From Halobacteroidaceae bacterium (GTDB lineage: Bacteria; Bacillota; Halanaerobiia; B1SED10-174), in contig PUNE01000146.1 of NCBI GenBank assembly GCA_003551665.1, forward strand, positions 1 to 64,000: 64,000 bases of DNA, in the 5' to 3' direction. Within the stretch, counting starts at the first letter, position 1; the number at the start of each line of letters is the position of its first letter. Below are positions 36,284 through 45,392 of the stretch, one piece after another. Made by a program: the position numbers and the translations under genes. Under the pieces are notes generated by a model that was given only the letters and a program-made list of their open reading frames with translations, did not search any database and was not told the DNA's origin.

Positions 36284-37738
36284 CTAAGCCTTCAGCTTCT
36301 TCTCAGAGTCAACTACGATCTGCCTGATTTTCTCTTCAACATCCTTGGGTAATGGGTCTGGTTTGTGGGTTTCCAGGATATTAAGGACTTTATCGTTGCT
36401 TCTCTGGAAGAGATTCTTTTCTCCGTCTTTTACCCAGTTTTCATAAATCTGACGCTGGAACAATTCGGGGTAATAGGTTTCAGTTTTATAGTGTTTCATG
36501 GTATGTTCCTGGGCCAGGTAGTGCCCACCATGACCAACCTTGTCGATTACATCCAGGGCCAGAGTTTCCTCATTAACTTCAATTCCCCTGGTTATTCTGC
36601 GAGCAAATCCGATCAACTCATCGCAGATTGTGAGATATTCCAGGGATGCTGTATTTCCATGTTCGATGTAGCCAACGTCGTGGTTCAGGTTAGCACCTGA
36701 CATGGATGTAGTGAGGATGGAAATAGCTCCTTCGATTGCTGCCTGCTCATCAACAACCTTGGAATCCGTGCAGCCGCAGGTTCCAAACATGGGAATGTCA
36801 ATGTAGCGGGAAATATCCGCAAGACCAGCCTGCAGTAGGTGGAATTCCGGTGCTCCATAAGCAAACACTGTTGTTTTCATATCCATTATGGTGAAAACTC
36901 CGCCCATAATGAAGGGGCTTCCTTCGCTTGTTTCCTGGTTGAGAACAAGCCCGCTCAAACTTTCAGCAAGCCCTGTTGCAAGACCCCCTGCCATTGTAAT
37001 GGGAACGGTTCCTCCAAACATGGGGCAGGGTGTATATACAACGGGGAGCCTTTTCTTGGCACCGAGAACAAGTTTCTGGGCAGAATCTCCGGGATGCTGG
37101 AGGGGAGAAATTGGCTCGGCGTAAAGTGTCATGAAGGGGTTGCGTTGAAGTTCTTTTTCTCCTCCGGCTATTATTTCACACATCTTAATTATGTCAGAAT
37201 AGCCCTCAACGTCTATAGCGGTAATTACAATTGGTTTTGAGGTATTCAGCACCATGGCTTCAAACTGGTGCCGGTCATAAATTTCCTGGGGAACGTCCTG
37301 GACAATTCCCAGGGACATTATAAAGTCAATATTGGGGAGGGCGTCGAGAACCTTGGAGGCCATTGTAACAGTTTTCTTGCTGGTTGGAATCCGGTTGTTG
37401 GTATAGGGGTCGATAAAGAATGGAGTATCTGAGCCCGAGCCAAAATAGGCGTTATGCCCCTCCATTTCCATTACCCTTTCTCCGGTTCTGCTGTTACAGA
37501 GGGTTACTTTGGAAGGAACCGAACGCAGGGCTTTTTCTACAAGTTTTACCGGAATCCTGACCCTTTTACCGTCAACATGACATCCTGCCTTCTCCATTAT
37601 TTCCAGTGATTCTTTATCGTGATAGACTACACCTGTTCTTTCCAGAATCTCCATGGCCGCTCCCAGTATATGCTTGCACTGGTCATCTGAGAGGACCTGA
37701 AGGTCAGCAGATGCATTTATTCCGTAATTACTTCTCAT
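36284..37738 (-). CDS. MttB superfamily corrinoid methyltransferase (no in-frame UAG)
   Basis: AMEILERTGVVYHDKESLEIMEKAGCHVDGKRVRIP, YAEPISPLQHPGDSAQKLV, CGCTDSKVVDEQAAIEGAISI, HYLAQEHTMKHYKTETYYPELFQR. Confidence 0.92.
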   Translation of the reverse strand: MRSNYGINASADLQVLSDDQCKHILGAAMEILERTGVVYHDKESLEIMEKAGCHVDGKRVRIPVKLVEKALRSVPSKVTLCNSRTGERVMEMEGHNAYFGSGSDTPFFIDPYTNNRIPTSKKTVTMASKVLDALPNIDFIMSLGIVQDVPQEIYDRHQFEAMVLNTSKPIVITAIDVEGYSDIIKMCEIIAGGEKELQRNPFMTLYAEPISPLQHPGDSAQKLVLGAKKRLPVVYTPCPMFGGTVPITMAGGLATGLAESLSGLVLNQETSEGSPFIMGGVFTIMDMKTTVFAYGAPEFHLLQAGLADISRYIDIPMFGTCGCTDSKVVDEQAAIEGAISILTTSMSGANLNHDVGYIEHGNTASLEYLTICDELIGFARRITRGIEVNEETLALDVIDKVGHGGHYLAQEHTMKHYKTETYYPELFQRQIYENWVKDGEKNLFQRSNDKVLNILETHKPDPLPKDVEEKIRQIVVDSEKKLKA

Positions 37739-37762
37739 ACTGCCACCTCTCCTTTCCTCTTT

Positions 37763-38398
37763 TTAGCGGCCCACCAGTTCGATGGCCAGATCTTTAGCCG
37801 ACGCGGCATCAGGTGCCCATCCATCGGCGCCAATTTCATCTGAAAAATCGGAAGTAACCGGGGCTCCCCCAACAATGATTTTAACCGAATCACGCAGTCC
37901 TTCTTCCTGCAAAATCTCGATAGTATCTTTCATAGCCAGCATGGTCGTTGTCAGGAGCGCGCTCATACCAACTATGTCCGGCTTGTGCTCTCTAACAGCC
38001 TCAGCAAATTTTTCTGGAGCAACGTCCATTCCCAGGTCGATAACTTCCATACCGCCGCTTTCCATCATCATTCCTACCAGGTTCTTACCAATATCGTGGA
38101 GGTCACCGGCAACTGTTCCCAGGACTACCTTGCCAGCAGAAGTCACTTCCCCTTCTACCAGAAGGGGTTTTACAAGGTCCATTCCAGAATTCATGGCCCG
38201 TGCAGCCATCAATACCTCGGGAACGTACATATCTCCTTCTTTGAATCTCTGGCCAACAACGTTCATTCCTTTGATTAAACCCTCGTTGATAATATCTGCA
38301 GGCTTTGAACCTTCATCAATAGCCTTCTGGGTTAATTCAGTGGCTCTTTCCACGTTACACTCGATAATAGCATTTTGCAGGGCTTCAAAATCTGCCAT
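37763..38398 (-). CDS. corrinoid (B12-binding) protein, MttC/MtgC-like
   Basis: GTVAGDLHDIGKNLVGMMMESGGMEVIDLGMDV (DxHxxG), VGGAPVTSDFSDEIGADGWAPDAASA. Confidence 0.94.
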   Translation of the reverse strand: MADFEALQNAIIECNVERATELTQKAIDEGSKPADIINEGLIKGMNVVGQRFKEGDMYVPEVLMAARAMNSGMDLVKPLLVEGEVTSAGKVVLGTVAGDLHDIGKNLVGMMMESGGMEVIDLGMDVAPEKFAEAVREHKPDIVGMSALLTTTMLAMKDTIEILQEEGLRDSVKIIVGGAPVTSDFSDEIGADGWAPDAASAKDLAIELVGR

Positions 38399-38413
38399 TA
38401 TTAATCTCCCCCT

Positions 38414-39925
38414 TTATTTCTTTTTGGCCTTTTTGGCCTTTTGCGCTTCACGCTCTTCAGCCTTTTCAACAACCGCGTCAATTTCTTTTTTGACCTTTTC
38501 AGAAAGAGGCTTGACCTGATGTTCTTTGAGGATTGAGTGGAGTTTTTCCCGAACTTTGTCCCCCATACTCGCTCCTCCAGCCTTTTTCTGCCATCCATCA
38601 TGACGCATCCTGTTGATCAGGGTTGGGAACCATGTTTCTTTTTTAAAGTTATCCATGGTATGGGGTTCACCGAGGAAATGCCCCCCGGGACCAACCTTAT
38701 CCACTACATCCAGGGCCAGGGTTTCTTTGTTGATTTCAATCCCCCGCATGAATCTCTTGACCATAGAAATTATTTCATCATCCATCACCAGTTGTTCCAG
38801 GGAACCAGTTGAGCCTGACCCCGTGTAACCACAATCATGGACCAGGTTCGCCCCTGAAAGAGCTGCCATAAGTATGCTCATTGCAGCTTCGCCAGCAGCC
38901 TGCCCATCAAGGAGGTGAGCATCGGTGCATCCTGCAGTACCGAATACCGGAATCTTCATATGGTGGGCAACTTCGGCAATTCCAGCCTGCATGGTGTGAA
39001 ATTCGGGGCTGCCATAGCTGAAAACAGTTGATTTCATGTCCATGATGGCATATACCCCGCCCATGATAATGGGAGTACCGGGTCTTACCAGCTGAGAAAC
39101 AATAATCCCCACCAGACTCTCTGCAACGCCAAGGACCAGGGTCCCGGCAAGGGTTGCCGGTGCTGTTGCACCTGACATTACACAGGGAGTATAAACGATG
39201 GGGATTTTATTTTTGGCTGCAAAAACAGCCTTGGCTATGGCTTCCTCTGAATGCAAAAGAGGTGAGCTTGGTTCAGAATAAAGGGCTAAAAACGGCCTTT
39301 GTTGAAGATTTTCCAGACCTCCAACAACTGCCGCAGCAATATCAGTTATGTCCTGGTACTGATCAATATCAAACCCCCAGTGGACAATGGGCTTATTGGT
39401 GTTGGATACCAGGGCTCTAAAAGCGTGGACATCAGAAAGTGTGTCGGTTACGCCGGTTGGAGTTCCAAGGTCCTGGACAAAATTAATATTGGGCAGGGCA
39501 TCGCAAACTTTTGCAACATTCTCAGTATCGCTAATAACCGGGCGGCGCCTTTCCCCCGTATAGGGATCGCGGTGGAAAGTATTGGTCGGGCCTGGCCCGT
39601 AGTAGGTTTTGTTGTCGTGGAGAACTAAAGCCTTATTGCCGAGCTGGTCGTAAAGGGTTATCCTCGAAGGAGCAGAGCGAACTGCCCATTCACTCAATCC
39701 TACAGGTATCCTTACCCTGTTACCATCAACCCAACAACCACCCTTTTTTAGTATTTCCAGTGACTCTTCATCGAAGATCTTTGCCCCGGTTCTTTCCAGA
39801 ACTTCTGTCGCTGCAGAAAAAATCTCTTCTCTCTGGGCATCGCTTAGAAGTCTGAATTTTGGGGTTTGATTAACCTTGTAACGGGACTTAACGAAATTTC
39901 CCATTATACCCTCTCCTTTCCTCAA
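38414..39925 (-). CDS. MttB superfamily corrinoid methyltransferase (no in-frame UAG)
   Basis: ATEVLERTGAKIFDEESLEILKKGGCWVDGNRVRIP, YSEPSSPLLHSEEAIAKAV, AGCTDAHLLDGQAAGEAAMSI, HFLGEPHTMDNFKKETWFPTLINR. Confidence 0.92.
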   Translation of the reverse strand: MRKGEGIMGNFVKSRYKVNQTPKFRLLSDAQREEIFSAATEVLERTGAKIFDEESLEILKKGGCWVDGNRVRIPVGLSEWAVRSAPSRITLYDQLGNKALVLHDNKTYYGPGPTNTFHRDPYTGERRRPVISDTENVAKVCDALPNINFVQDLGTPTGVTDTLSDVHAFRALVSNTNKPIVHWGFDIDQYQDITDIAAAVVGGLENLQQRPFLALYSEPSSPLLHSEEAIAKAVFAAKNKIPIVYTPCVMSGATAPATLAGTLVLGVAESLVGIIVSQLVRPGTPIIMGGVYAIMDMKSTVFSYGSPEFHTMQAGIAEVAHHMKIPVFGTAGCTDAHLLDGQAAGEAAMSILMAALSGANLVHDCGYTGSGSTGSLEQLVMDDEIISMVKRFMRGIEINKETLALDVVDKVGPGGHFLGEPHTMDNFKKETWFPTLINRMRHDGWQKKAGGASMGDKVREKLHSILKEHQVKPLSEKVKKEIDAVVEKAEEREAQKAKKAKKK

Positions 39926-39926
39926 G

Positions 39927-40595
39927 TTAACGACCTACTAGTTCCATGGCCAGATCTTTGGCCGATGCTGCATCAGGTGCCCAGCCGTCGGCACCAATTT
40001 CATCGGAAAAATCAGATGTTACCGGCGCCCCTCCAACAATAATTTTCACCGAATCCCGTAACCCCTCCTCCTGCAGAATTTCAATTGTGTCCTTCATGGC
40101 CAGCATGGTGGTGGTTAGAAGAGCACTCATTCCAACTACGTCCGGTTTATGTTCCCTGACCGCTTCGGCAAATTTCTCCGGGGCAACATCCATTCCCAGG
40201 TCGATAACCTCCATGCCTCCGCTTTCCATCATCATCCCAACAAGGTTCTTTCCAATATCGTGCAGATCACCCGCTACTGTTCCCAGAACTACCTTGCCTG
40301 CTGTGGATACCTCTCCCTCTACCAGCAGGGGCTTGCAGATATCCATCCCAGAATTCATTGCCCGAGCAGCCATTAATACCTCAGGGACATACATATCCCC
40401 TTCTTTAAATCTCTGTCCTACAACATTCATGCCTTTAATCAAACCATTGTTAATAACATCTGCAGGGCTTGCCCCTTCATCAATGACCTTTTGGGTTAAA
40501 TCAGTGGTCCGTTCAACATTACATTCGATAATCGCATTTTGTAAAGCTTCAAAATCCGCCATGGTTCCCTCCTCCTTGTTTTTTGCCCAAACCAT
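39927..40595 (-). CDS. corrinoid (B12-binding) protein, MttC/MtgC-like; paralogue of 37763..38398; likely starts at MADFEALQ
   Basis: Nearly identical translated sequence to 37763..38398, DLHDIG B12 motif. Confidence 0.94.
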   Translation of the reverse strand: MVWAKNKEEGTMADFEALQNAIIECNVERTTDLTQKVIDEGASPADVINNGLIKGMNVVGQRFKEGDMYVPEVLMAARAMNSGMDICKPLLVEGEVSTAGKVVLGTVAGDLHDIGKNLVGMMMESGGMEVIDLGMDVAPEKFAEAVREHKPDVVGMSALLTTTMLAMKDTIEILQEEGLRDSVKIIVGGAPVTSDFSDEIGADGWAPDAASAKDLAMELVGR

Positions 40596-40840
40596 TTCTT
40601 TACTTCTCCCAAACCAAAAATTATTAACCAGATTTGCTCTTTAACCTGAAAAATGGGCGATTATTTTCGGGAATTGATTCCCAACTCATCCCCCATCCCC
40701 AAAAGGGGAAACAGGACCAAAAAAGCTATTTTCACCTCCTCTACTTCCCCCAGGGGGGGGTTTGCAGAATAACTTTATTTCTTATTATCACTTAAACCCT
40801 GCAATACTTTTCATTCTTAAAGTGCCCTGTCAATATTAAA

Positions 40841-40857
40841 CTGCAAAAAGCGTACCA
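40841..40857 (-). promoter_or_regulatory. sigma-54 (-24/-12) promoter for methyltransferase operon
   Basis: Minus strand TGGTACGCTTTTTGCAG, GG-N10-GC, close to TGGCACG-N4-TTGCA; lies between the sigma-54 activator gene and the first corrinoid gene. Confidence 0.8.
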
Positions 40858-40926
40858 CCCCCTCCTTAATTCCTTCTCAACCCTTTACTGGCCAGCTATT
40901 CCTCTTTTTTGATATGTGAAGGAAAA

Positions 40927-40982
40927 AAAGAAAATGAGATTAAAGGAGTTTTTTAGTTTCCTTCTTTCTCATTTTTAGAATT
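40927..40982 (-). terminator. terminator-like hairpin downstream of sigma-54 activator gene
   Basis: Minus strand AAAATGAGAAAGAAGGA...TCCTTTAATCTCATTTTCTTTTTTT. Confidence 0.6.
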
Positions 40983-41068
40983 TTTTGCGGAATTAATTCT
41001 GGTTTTTTAGTATCTCAATGGTTTCCGCCGATTATTCAATTTTTCTCAATTTGATATTTTTTCTCAGA

Positions 41069-42955
41069 TTAAGAAATTCGGAGCTCTTTTAATTTTCTGT
41101 ACAGGGTAGCCCGGCTGATACCGAGGGCTGCTGCTGCCTTTTCTTTTCCCTCTGTTGAATAACCAAACTTCTGCAGGGCTTTGCTGATTGCATCCATCTC
41201 CAGAGCGTTTAGGGTGGGTATCGGGCCCACTTCCTCTCCTCTGCGGAAATTAAGGAGTCTCTCGGGTAAGCTTCTCAGAGAAATCTCCGGCCCTGTTTCA
41301 ATATTCACGGCATATTCAATAGCATTTTCCAGTTCCCGAATATTCCCCGGCCAGGGGTATTCCAGGAACATTTTCCTGGCTCCTTCCTGAAAATCATTAA
41401 TATTTTTCCCGAGCTGTGTGGAATAGAGGTCCAGGAAATAATGCATCAGCAGGTTAATATCTTCTTTACGCTGCCGCAAGGGAGGGATATAAAAGGGGAT
41501 AACATTTAGCCGGTAAAAAAGATCTTCCCGGAAAAGGCCTTCTTCAATAAGCTTTTCCAGGTCCTGGTTGGTAGCAGCAATTATCCGGACATCCACATCC
41601 TTTGTGCTTACTCCACCTACCCTTTCTATCTGCCTGGTTTCAATAACCTGCAGCAGGTCCACCTGAAAACTCAGGGGCATATCTCCGATTTCATCCAGGA
41701 AGATAGTCCCTTCGTTGGCCAGTTCAAACTTTCCAGGCTTCCCACCTTTTTTGGCACCTGTAAAGGCCCCTTCATCATAACCAAAGAGTTCTGATTCCAG
41801 AAGGGAATCAGGTATTGCAGCACAGTTAACAGTAACGAAAGGCTTTCCCTTGCGGTGGCTTTCTTCGTGGATGGCCCGGGCAAAAAGACTTTTCCCGGTC
41901 CCTGTTTCCCCCTGGATGAAAATTGTGGAATCAGTATTGCAAACTCTCCGCATTCTATTTTTTATTTCGATTAAATCCTGGCTGGTTCCTTTAATTGCAT
42001 CCAGAGTACCCTTTTTCTCTTCACTAATAATCTTGCTGGCCAGTTTTCTGATCTCCTCGCCCTTGCGGAAAGAAATAACCGAACCCTTAATCTCTTCTTC
42101 CTGGTAAATAGGGGTAATGCTGCAGAATAATTTCAGTTCCCTGTTCCCATCAAGTTCCAGAGAAATCTCCTTTTCATAATAATCGCTTCCCGGATCTTCC
42201 TGGAAATGAATTAAAGGGTCGAAATCCGGGAATACAGAGGATACATGCTGTCCCGTTTTATCACCATTAAGGGAGAGGATTTTGCGGGCAGATCCGTTAA
42301 TATTAATTATTTCACCCCTTGCATCCAGGGCAATTATCCCTTCATGAACCGAATTAATTACGGTCTCGAACTGGTTGGCCAGGGTGGTTACCTGCCCGCG
42401 CATTCTTTTTTCATTCAGGGTAGTTACAATAAAGCTGGTTACATTGTTCAGGAAATTAAGCTTTTTATCAAAATCATCAAGCAGGATTTTTTTCTGCGCT
42501 TCGTTTAAAGCAAGAAGGGAAACTGTACCTATTTTCCCCCCATTGTGGAAAATTGGGCGCATTGCAAAGGCAACCACCGAACATTTATCAGAGTAATCAC
42601 ACTGTTCACAGTAATGGCTCTGTTTGGTATCTTCAATCAGGATGTGGCTGTCCACCCAGGACTGAATTACCCGGTCTGTCGTGCAGTCCTCATTGTAAAC
42701 CACACCCACCTCTTTTTTATACCAGCCCGTTCCGGCAATTACTTCCAGGTTATTATCAATGATAGCCAGTTCAACATCCAAAACAGCAGCAAAAGCATCG
42801 GAAACCTGCTGTAAAAAACCTTTGATATCTTTGAGCTTTTCCATGGGATCCTTCCTTTCCGGAAACCTGGTAAAATATTCTTTCTCGTTTTGATTATAAC
42901 AAAACCCCAGGCCAGAAACAACCCTTCTCATATTGCGAAAAATAATACAAATCAC
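41069..42955 (-). CDS. sigma-54-dependent transcriptional activator (Cys-rich GAF-like sensor + PAS + AAA+ + Fis HTH); likely start MEKLKDIKGF near 42843
   Basis: GETGTGKSLFARAIHEES, ESELFGYDEGAFTGAKKGGKPGKFELANEGTIFLDEIGDMP, C-terminal AAAALGISRATLYRKLKEL. Confidence 0.93.
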   Translation of the reverse strand: MICIIFRNMRRVVSGLGFCYNQNEKEYFTRFPERKDPMEKLKDIKGFLQQVSDAFAAVLDVELAIIDNNLEVIAGTGWYKKEVGVVYNEDCTTDRVIQSWVDSHILIEDTKQSHYCEQCDYSDKCSVVAFAMRPIFHNGGKIGTVSLLALNEAQKKILLDDFDKKLNFLNNVTSFIVTTLNEKRMRGQVTTLANQFETVINSVHEGIIALDARGEIININGSARKILSLNGDKTGQHVSSVFPDFDPLIHFQEDPGSDYYEKEISLELDGNRELKLFCSITPIYQEEEIKGSVISFRKGEEIRKLASKIISEEKKGTLDAIKGTSQDLIEIKNRMRRVCNTDSTIFIQGETGTGKSLFARAIHEESHRKGKPFVTVNCAAIPDSLLESELFGYDEGAFTGAKKGGKPGKFELANEGTIFLDEIGDMPLSFQVDLLQVIETRQIERVGGVSTKDVDVRIIAATNQDLEKLIEEGLFREDLFYRLNVIPFYIPPLRQRKEDINLLMHYFLDLYSTQLGKNINDFQEGARKMFLEYPWPGNIRELENAIEYAVNIETGPEISLRSLPERLLNFRRGEEVGPIPTLNALEMDAISKALQKFGYSTEGKEKAAAALGISRATLYRKLKELRIS

Positions 42956-43017
42956 AATGCCAACTCTTTTTTTATCCGGGAAGGATTTGAAGAAAATTTC
43001 AATAACTATTTAAGGAG

Positions 43018-44277
43018 TTGAAGAGACAGTTTAACCACAACTTTTCCCAGCACCCCGGAAAGAAGGTGTTAAATATGCAGCATCGGCCCAGAAATTTCTT
43101 TTTAACTTTAGGCGTCTGCTTTTTTATATATTTTAATTTTTTCTCCTTCCAGGTCATAACCCCCCAGTACCTTACTGACCTTGGGGGCACTGGTTTTCAG
43201 GCCGGCCTGCAAAACTCGTTCTTTTTTATTGCCGGGATCCTAATGCGCCTTTACTTTGGCCCCCTCGCCGATAGCCGGGGCAGAAAAATCCCCATTCTCA
43301 TTGGTTCTTTTGTTTTTGCCACAACTCCACTTTTATTCCTTGTAAGCAATACCATACCCATGATATTTTTGGCCCGCTTCTACCAGGCCATCGGACTGGC
43401 AGCTTTCTTTTCCAGTGGGACATCCCTAATCAGCGATATTGCACCTCCTGCCAGAATGGGAACCTACATGGGATCCTACAGATTTACGGCAACCATGGCC
43501 CTTGTGGTGGGACCGGGAATTTCTATTGCCCTGATTAATAATTTTGGCTATCCAGCCCAGTTCATATTCAGTTTTTTTATCGGAATTATTTCCCTGGGAC
43601 TGGGGGCCCTATTAATCCCCCCCGCCCTAAAAAATGAAAAAGTCTCCACCAATCCGCTGCATCAGCTGAAAACTGTCGCTCAAAATAAGCTGCTCTGGTT
43701 GATTTACCTGGGAGCAGCCGTAGTTGCTTTCAGCTATGGAACCCTCTTGACCTTTGGCTCTATCTATTTTGGCCGGGCAACTGATGTAGCAAATCCAGGA
43801 TTGTATTTTACAATTTTCGCTCTACTGGGAATGCTGGGTAACATTTCTGCAGGAAGCATTTCCGACAGGATTGGGCGAAAAGCTGTTGTAACTCCTTCTC
43901 TGACTCTCCTGGGTCTCGGTATTTTCATCCTCTATTTTCTCCCCAATATTCCAGCTCTTTTGTGGGTAAGCAGCGTTATTACCGGCCTTGGTTATGGAGG
44001 CTCGATTACCGCGATTTTCACCTGGATAACTGACGTCACAGAACAAAAAGCCCGGGCAACTGCCCTGGCTTTTCAGGAAAGTGCTTTGGACATTGCATAT
44101 GCTTCAGGGTCCTTTTTCTTCGGAATTTCAATTTCCTTTTTGGATTACGGTCCTTCCTTTAGCCTGATCGGGGTAATTACCCTGATCACGGCAGGCTTTT
44201 TCCTGATTACAGGTAAGTCCAAAGCCAGAAAACCCTCTCCCCAGGTAGCAGGAAAGGATTGCGAAAAAACCCAGTAA
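43018..44277 (+). CDS. MFS transporter (likely start ATG at 43075)
   Basis: About 12 TM segments; GPLADSRGRKIPILIGS and GSISDRIGRKAVVTPS MFS loop motifs; SD GAAAGAAGG before ATG 43075. Confidence 0.88.
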   Translation: MKRQFNHNFSQHPGKKVLNMQHRPRNFFLTLGVCFFIYFNFFSFQVITPQYLTDLGGTGFQAGLQNSFFFIAGILMRLYFGPLADSRGRKIPILIGSFVFATTPLLFLVSNTIPMIFLARFYQAIGLAAFFSSGTSLISDIAPPARMGTYMGSYRFTATMALVVGPGISIALINNFGYPAQFIFSFFIGIISLGLGALLIPPALKNEKVSTNPLHQLKTVAQNKLLWLIYLGAAVVAFSYGTLLTFGSIYFGRATDVANPGLYFTIFALLGMLGNISAGSISDRIGRKAVVTPSLTLLGLGIFILYFLPNIPALLWVSSVITGLGYGGSITAIFTWITDVTEQKARATALAFQESALDIAYASGSFFFGISISFLDYGPSFSLIGVITLITAGFFLITGKSKARKPSPQVAGKDCEKTQ

Positions 44278-45285
44278 TTATTCCTCCGGGGTTCTGCTTT
44301 CTGTTGGCAGATCTTCAGGATTGAGGTCTTTTATATCTTTCTTTGTCTCTGTCATTTTGCGATAAACGTTTTCAAAATCGATGCGGTAATTGAATTCCAC
44401 CTCGGAACGGGCCCTTTCTTCCTTGATATCGAGATTCCTGATAATCAGGAGCTCTTCCCGCATTTTGGAACCCTGCAGAAGTGGTAACCCCGAAGGCGCC
44501 CAGACCCCACTTCCGCCCCAGAAAAGAATACCGCTCCTATCGTGGGAACCCACCCCGTTGACTCCGATACTCCAGGTCTGGTTGTAAGCAGCCTTGGAGG
44601 AATTCATCAGGTCCCATAAAAAACCATAATAGTTATCCGTGCGAACGTTCATCTGCGGATAATCCCGGATAGCGTGTGAACGCCAGGCAGCAACGGTAAT
44701 AATTGCGTCGACATCATCGGTGAAGGCATACTGTCTCGCCAGTTCAACAAAGCAAAGGTCATAACAGGTTAAAAATCCAAAGCGTCCCCAGTGAGTGTCA
44801 ATGGTCAACCTTTTATCGCTGCCACCTCGGAAATATTTTTTTTCCAGGGGTGTCAGAAAAATCTTGTCGTAAGTCAGGCTGTGATCCTTAAAATCATAAT
44901 CAGGGTGGAGGATAAAAGATGAGTTAAACAGGTCGTCTCCTTTCCGAAAAACATTGTTAAAAAAAATATATTCCAGACCATGTTTGTTGGTCGAAAGACT
45001 GTCTTTAATATTGTCAAACCAGGGGGCATTCTGTCCTGTTTCTCCCTCAAGGAGATGATCCCACACTTCTCCATCCTCGGACTCCCATATATATCCGGTC
45101 AGACTTAATTCGGGGAAAATTATTATATTTACCTCTTTTTTGTGACCTATCTCAATTACTTCCTCAATCTTGGCCATATTCTGACGGATATCAGTAGTCA
45201 GGTTGATGTTGGCCAGCAAGACCGAAGGCCTTTCCTCGAGGTCACAATAAGTCCTTTCCACAATCCTGGTAATCAAAAGTTCCAC
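44278..45285 (-). CDS. carbon-nitrogen hydrolase (nitrilase superfamily)
   Basis: IIIFPELSLTGY (Glu), YDKIFLTPLEKKYF (Lys), FGFLTCYDLCFVELAR (Cys). Confidence 0.85.
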   Translation of the reverse strand: MELLITRIVERTYCDLEERPSVLLANINLTTDIRQNMAKIEEVIEIGHKKEVNIIIFPELSLTGYIWESEDGEVWDHLLEGETGQNAPWFDNIKDSLSTNKHGLEYIFFNNVFRKGDDLFNSSFILHPDYDFKDHSLTYDKIFLTPLEKKYFRGGSDKRLTIDTHWGRFGFLTCYDLCFVELARQYAFTDDVDAIITVAAWRSHAIRDYPQMNVRTDNYYGFLWDLMNSSKAAYNQTWSIGVNGVGSHDRSGILFWGGSGVWAPSGLPLLQGSKMREELLIIRNLDIKEERARSEVEFNYRIDFENVYRKMTETKKDIKDLNPEDLPTESRTPEE

Positions 45286-45358
45286 TCCCTTTCCCCGTTT
45301 AAATGATTTATTTTACTATTCCAATTCGAAAAAGGCCCCGGTTTAACCTTCCTCAACC

Positions 45359-45392
45359 CCAAAAAATCCCCTGAATTAAACGGGGATTTTTT
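45359..45392 (-). terminator. intrinsic terminator after BCCT gene
   Basis: AAAAAATCCCC-tgaattaaac-GGGGATTTTTT hairpin. Confidence 0.75.

Noticed and set aside
37782-40644. Paired plus-strand ORFs 37782..38519 and 39946..40644 with similar sequences
   Set aside because: Shadow ORFs of the two corrinoid protein genes; their similarity only reflects the duplication on the minus strand
42945-42963. Possible sigma-54 promoter TTGGCATTGTGATTTGTA (minus) upstream of the activator gene
   Set aside because: -12 GC replaced by TG, so the invariant element is missing; too weak to call
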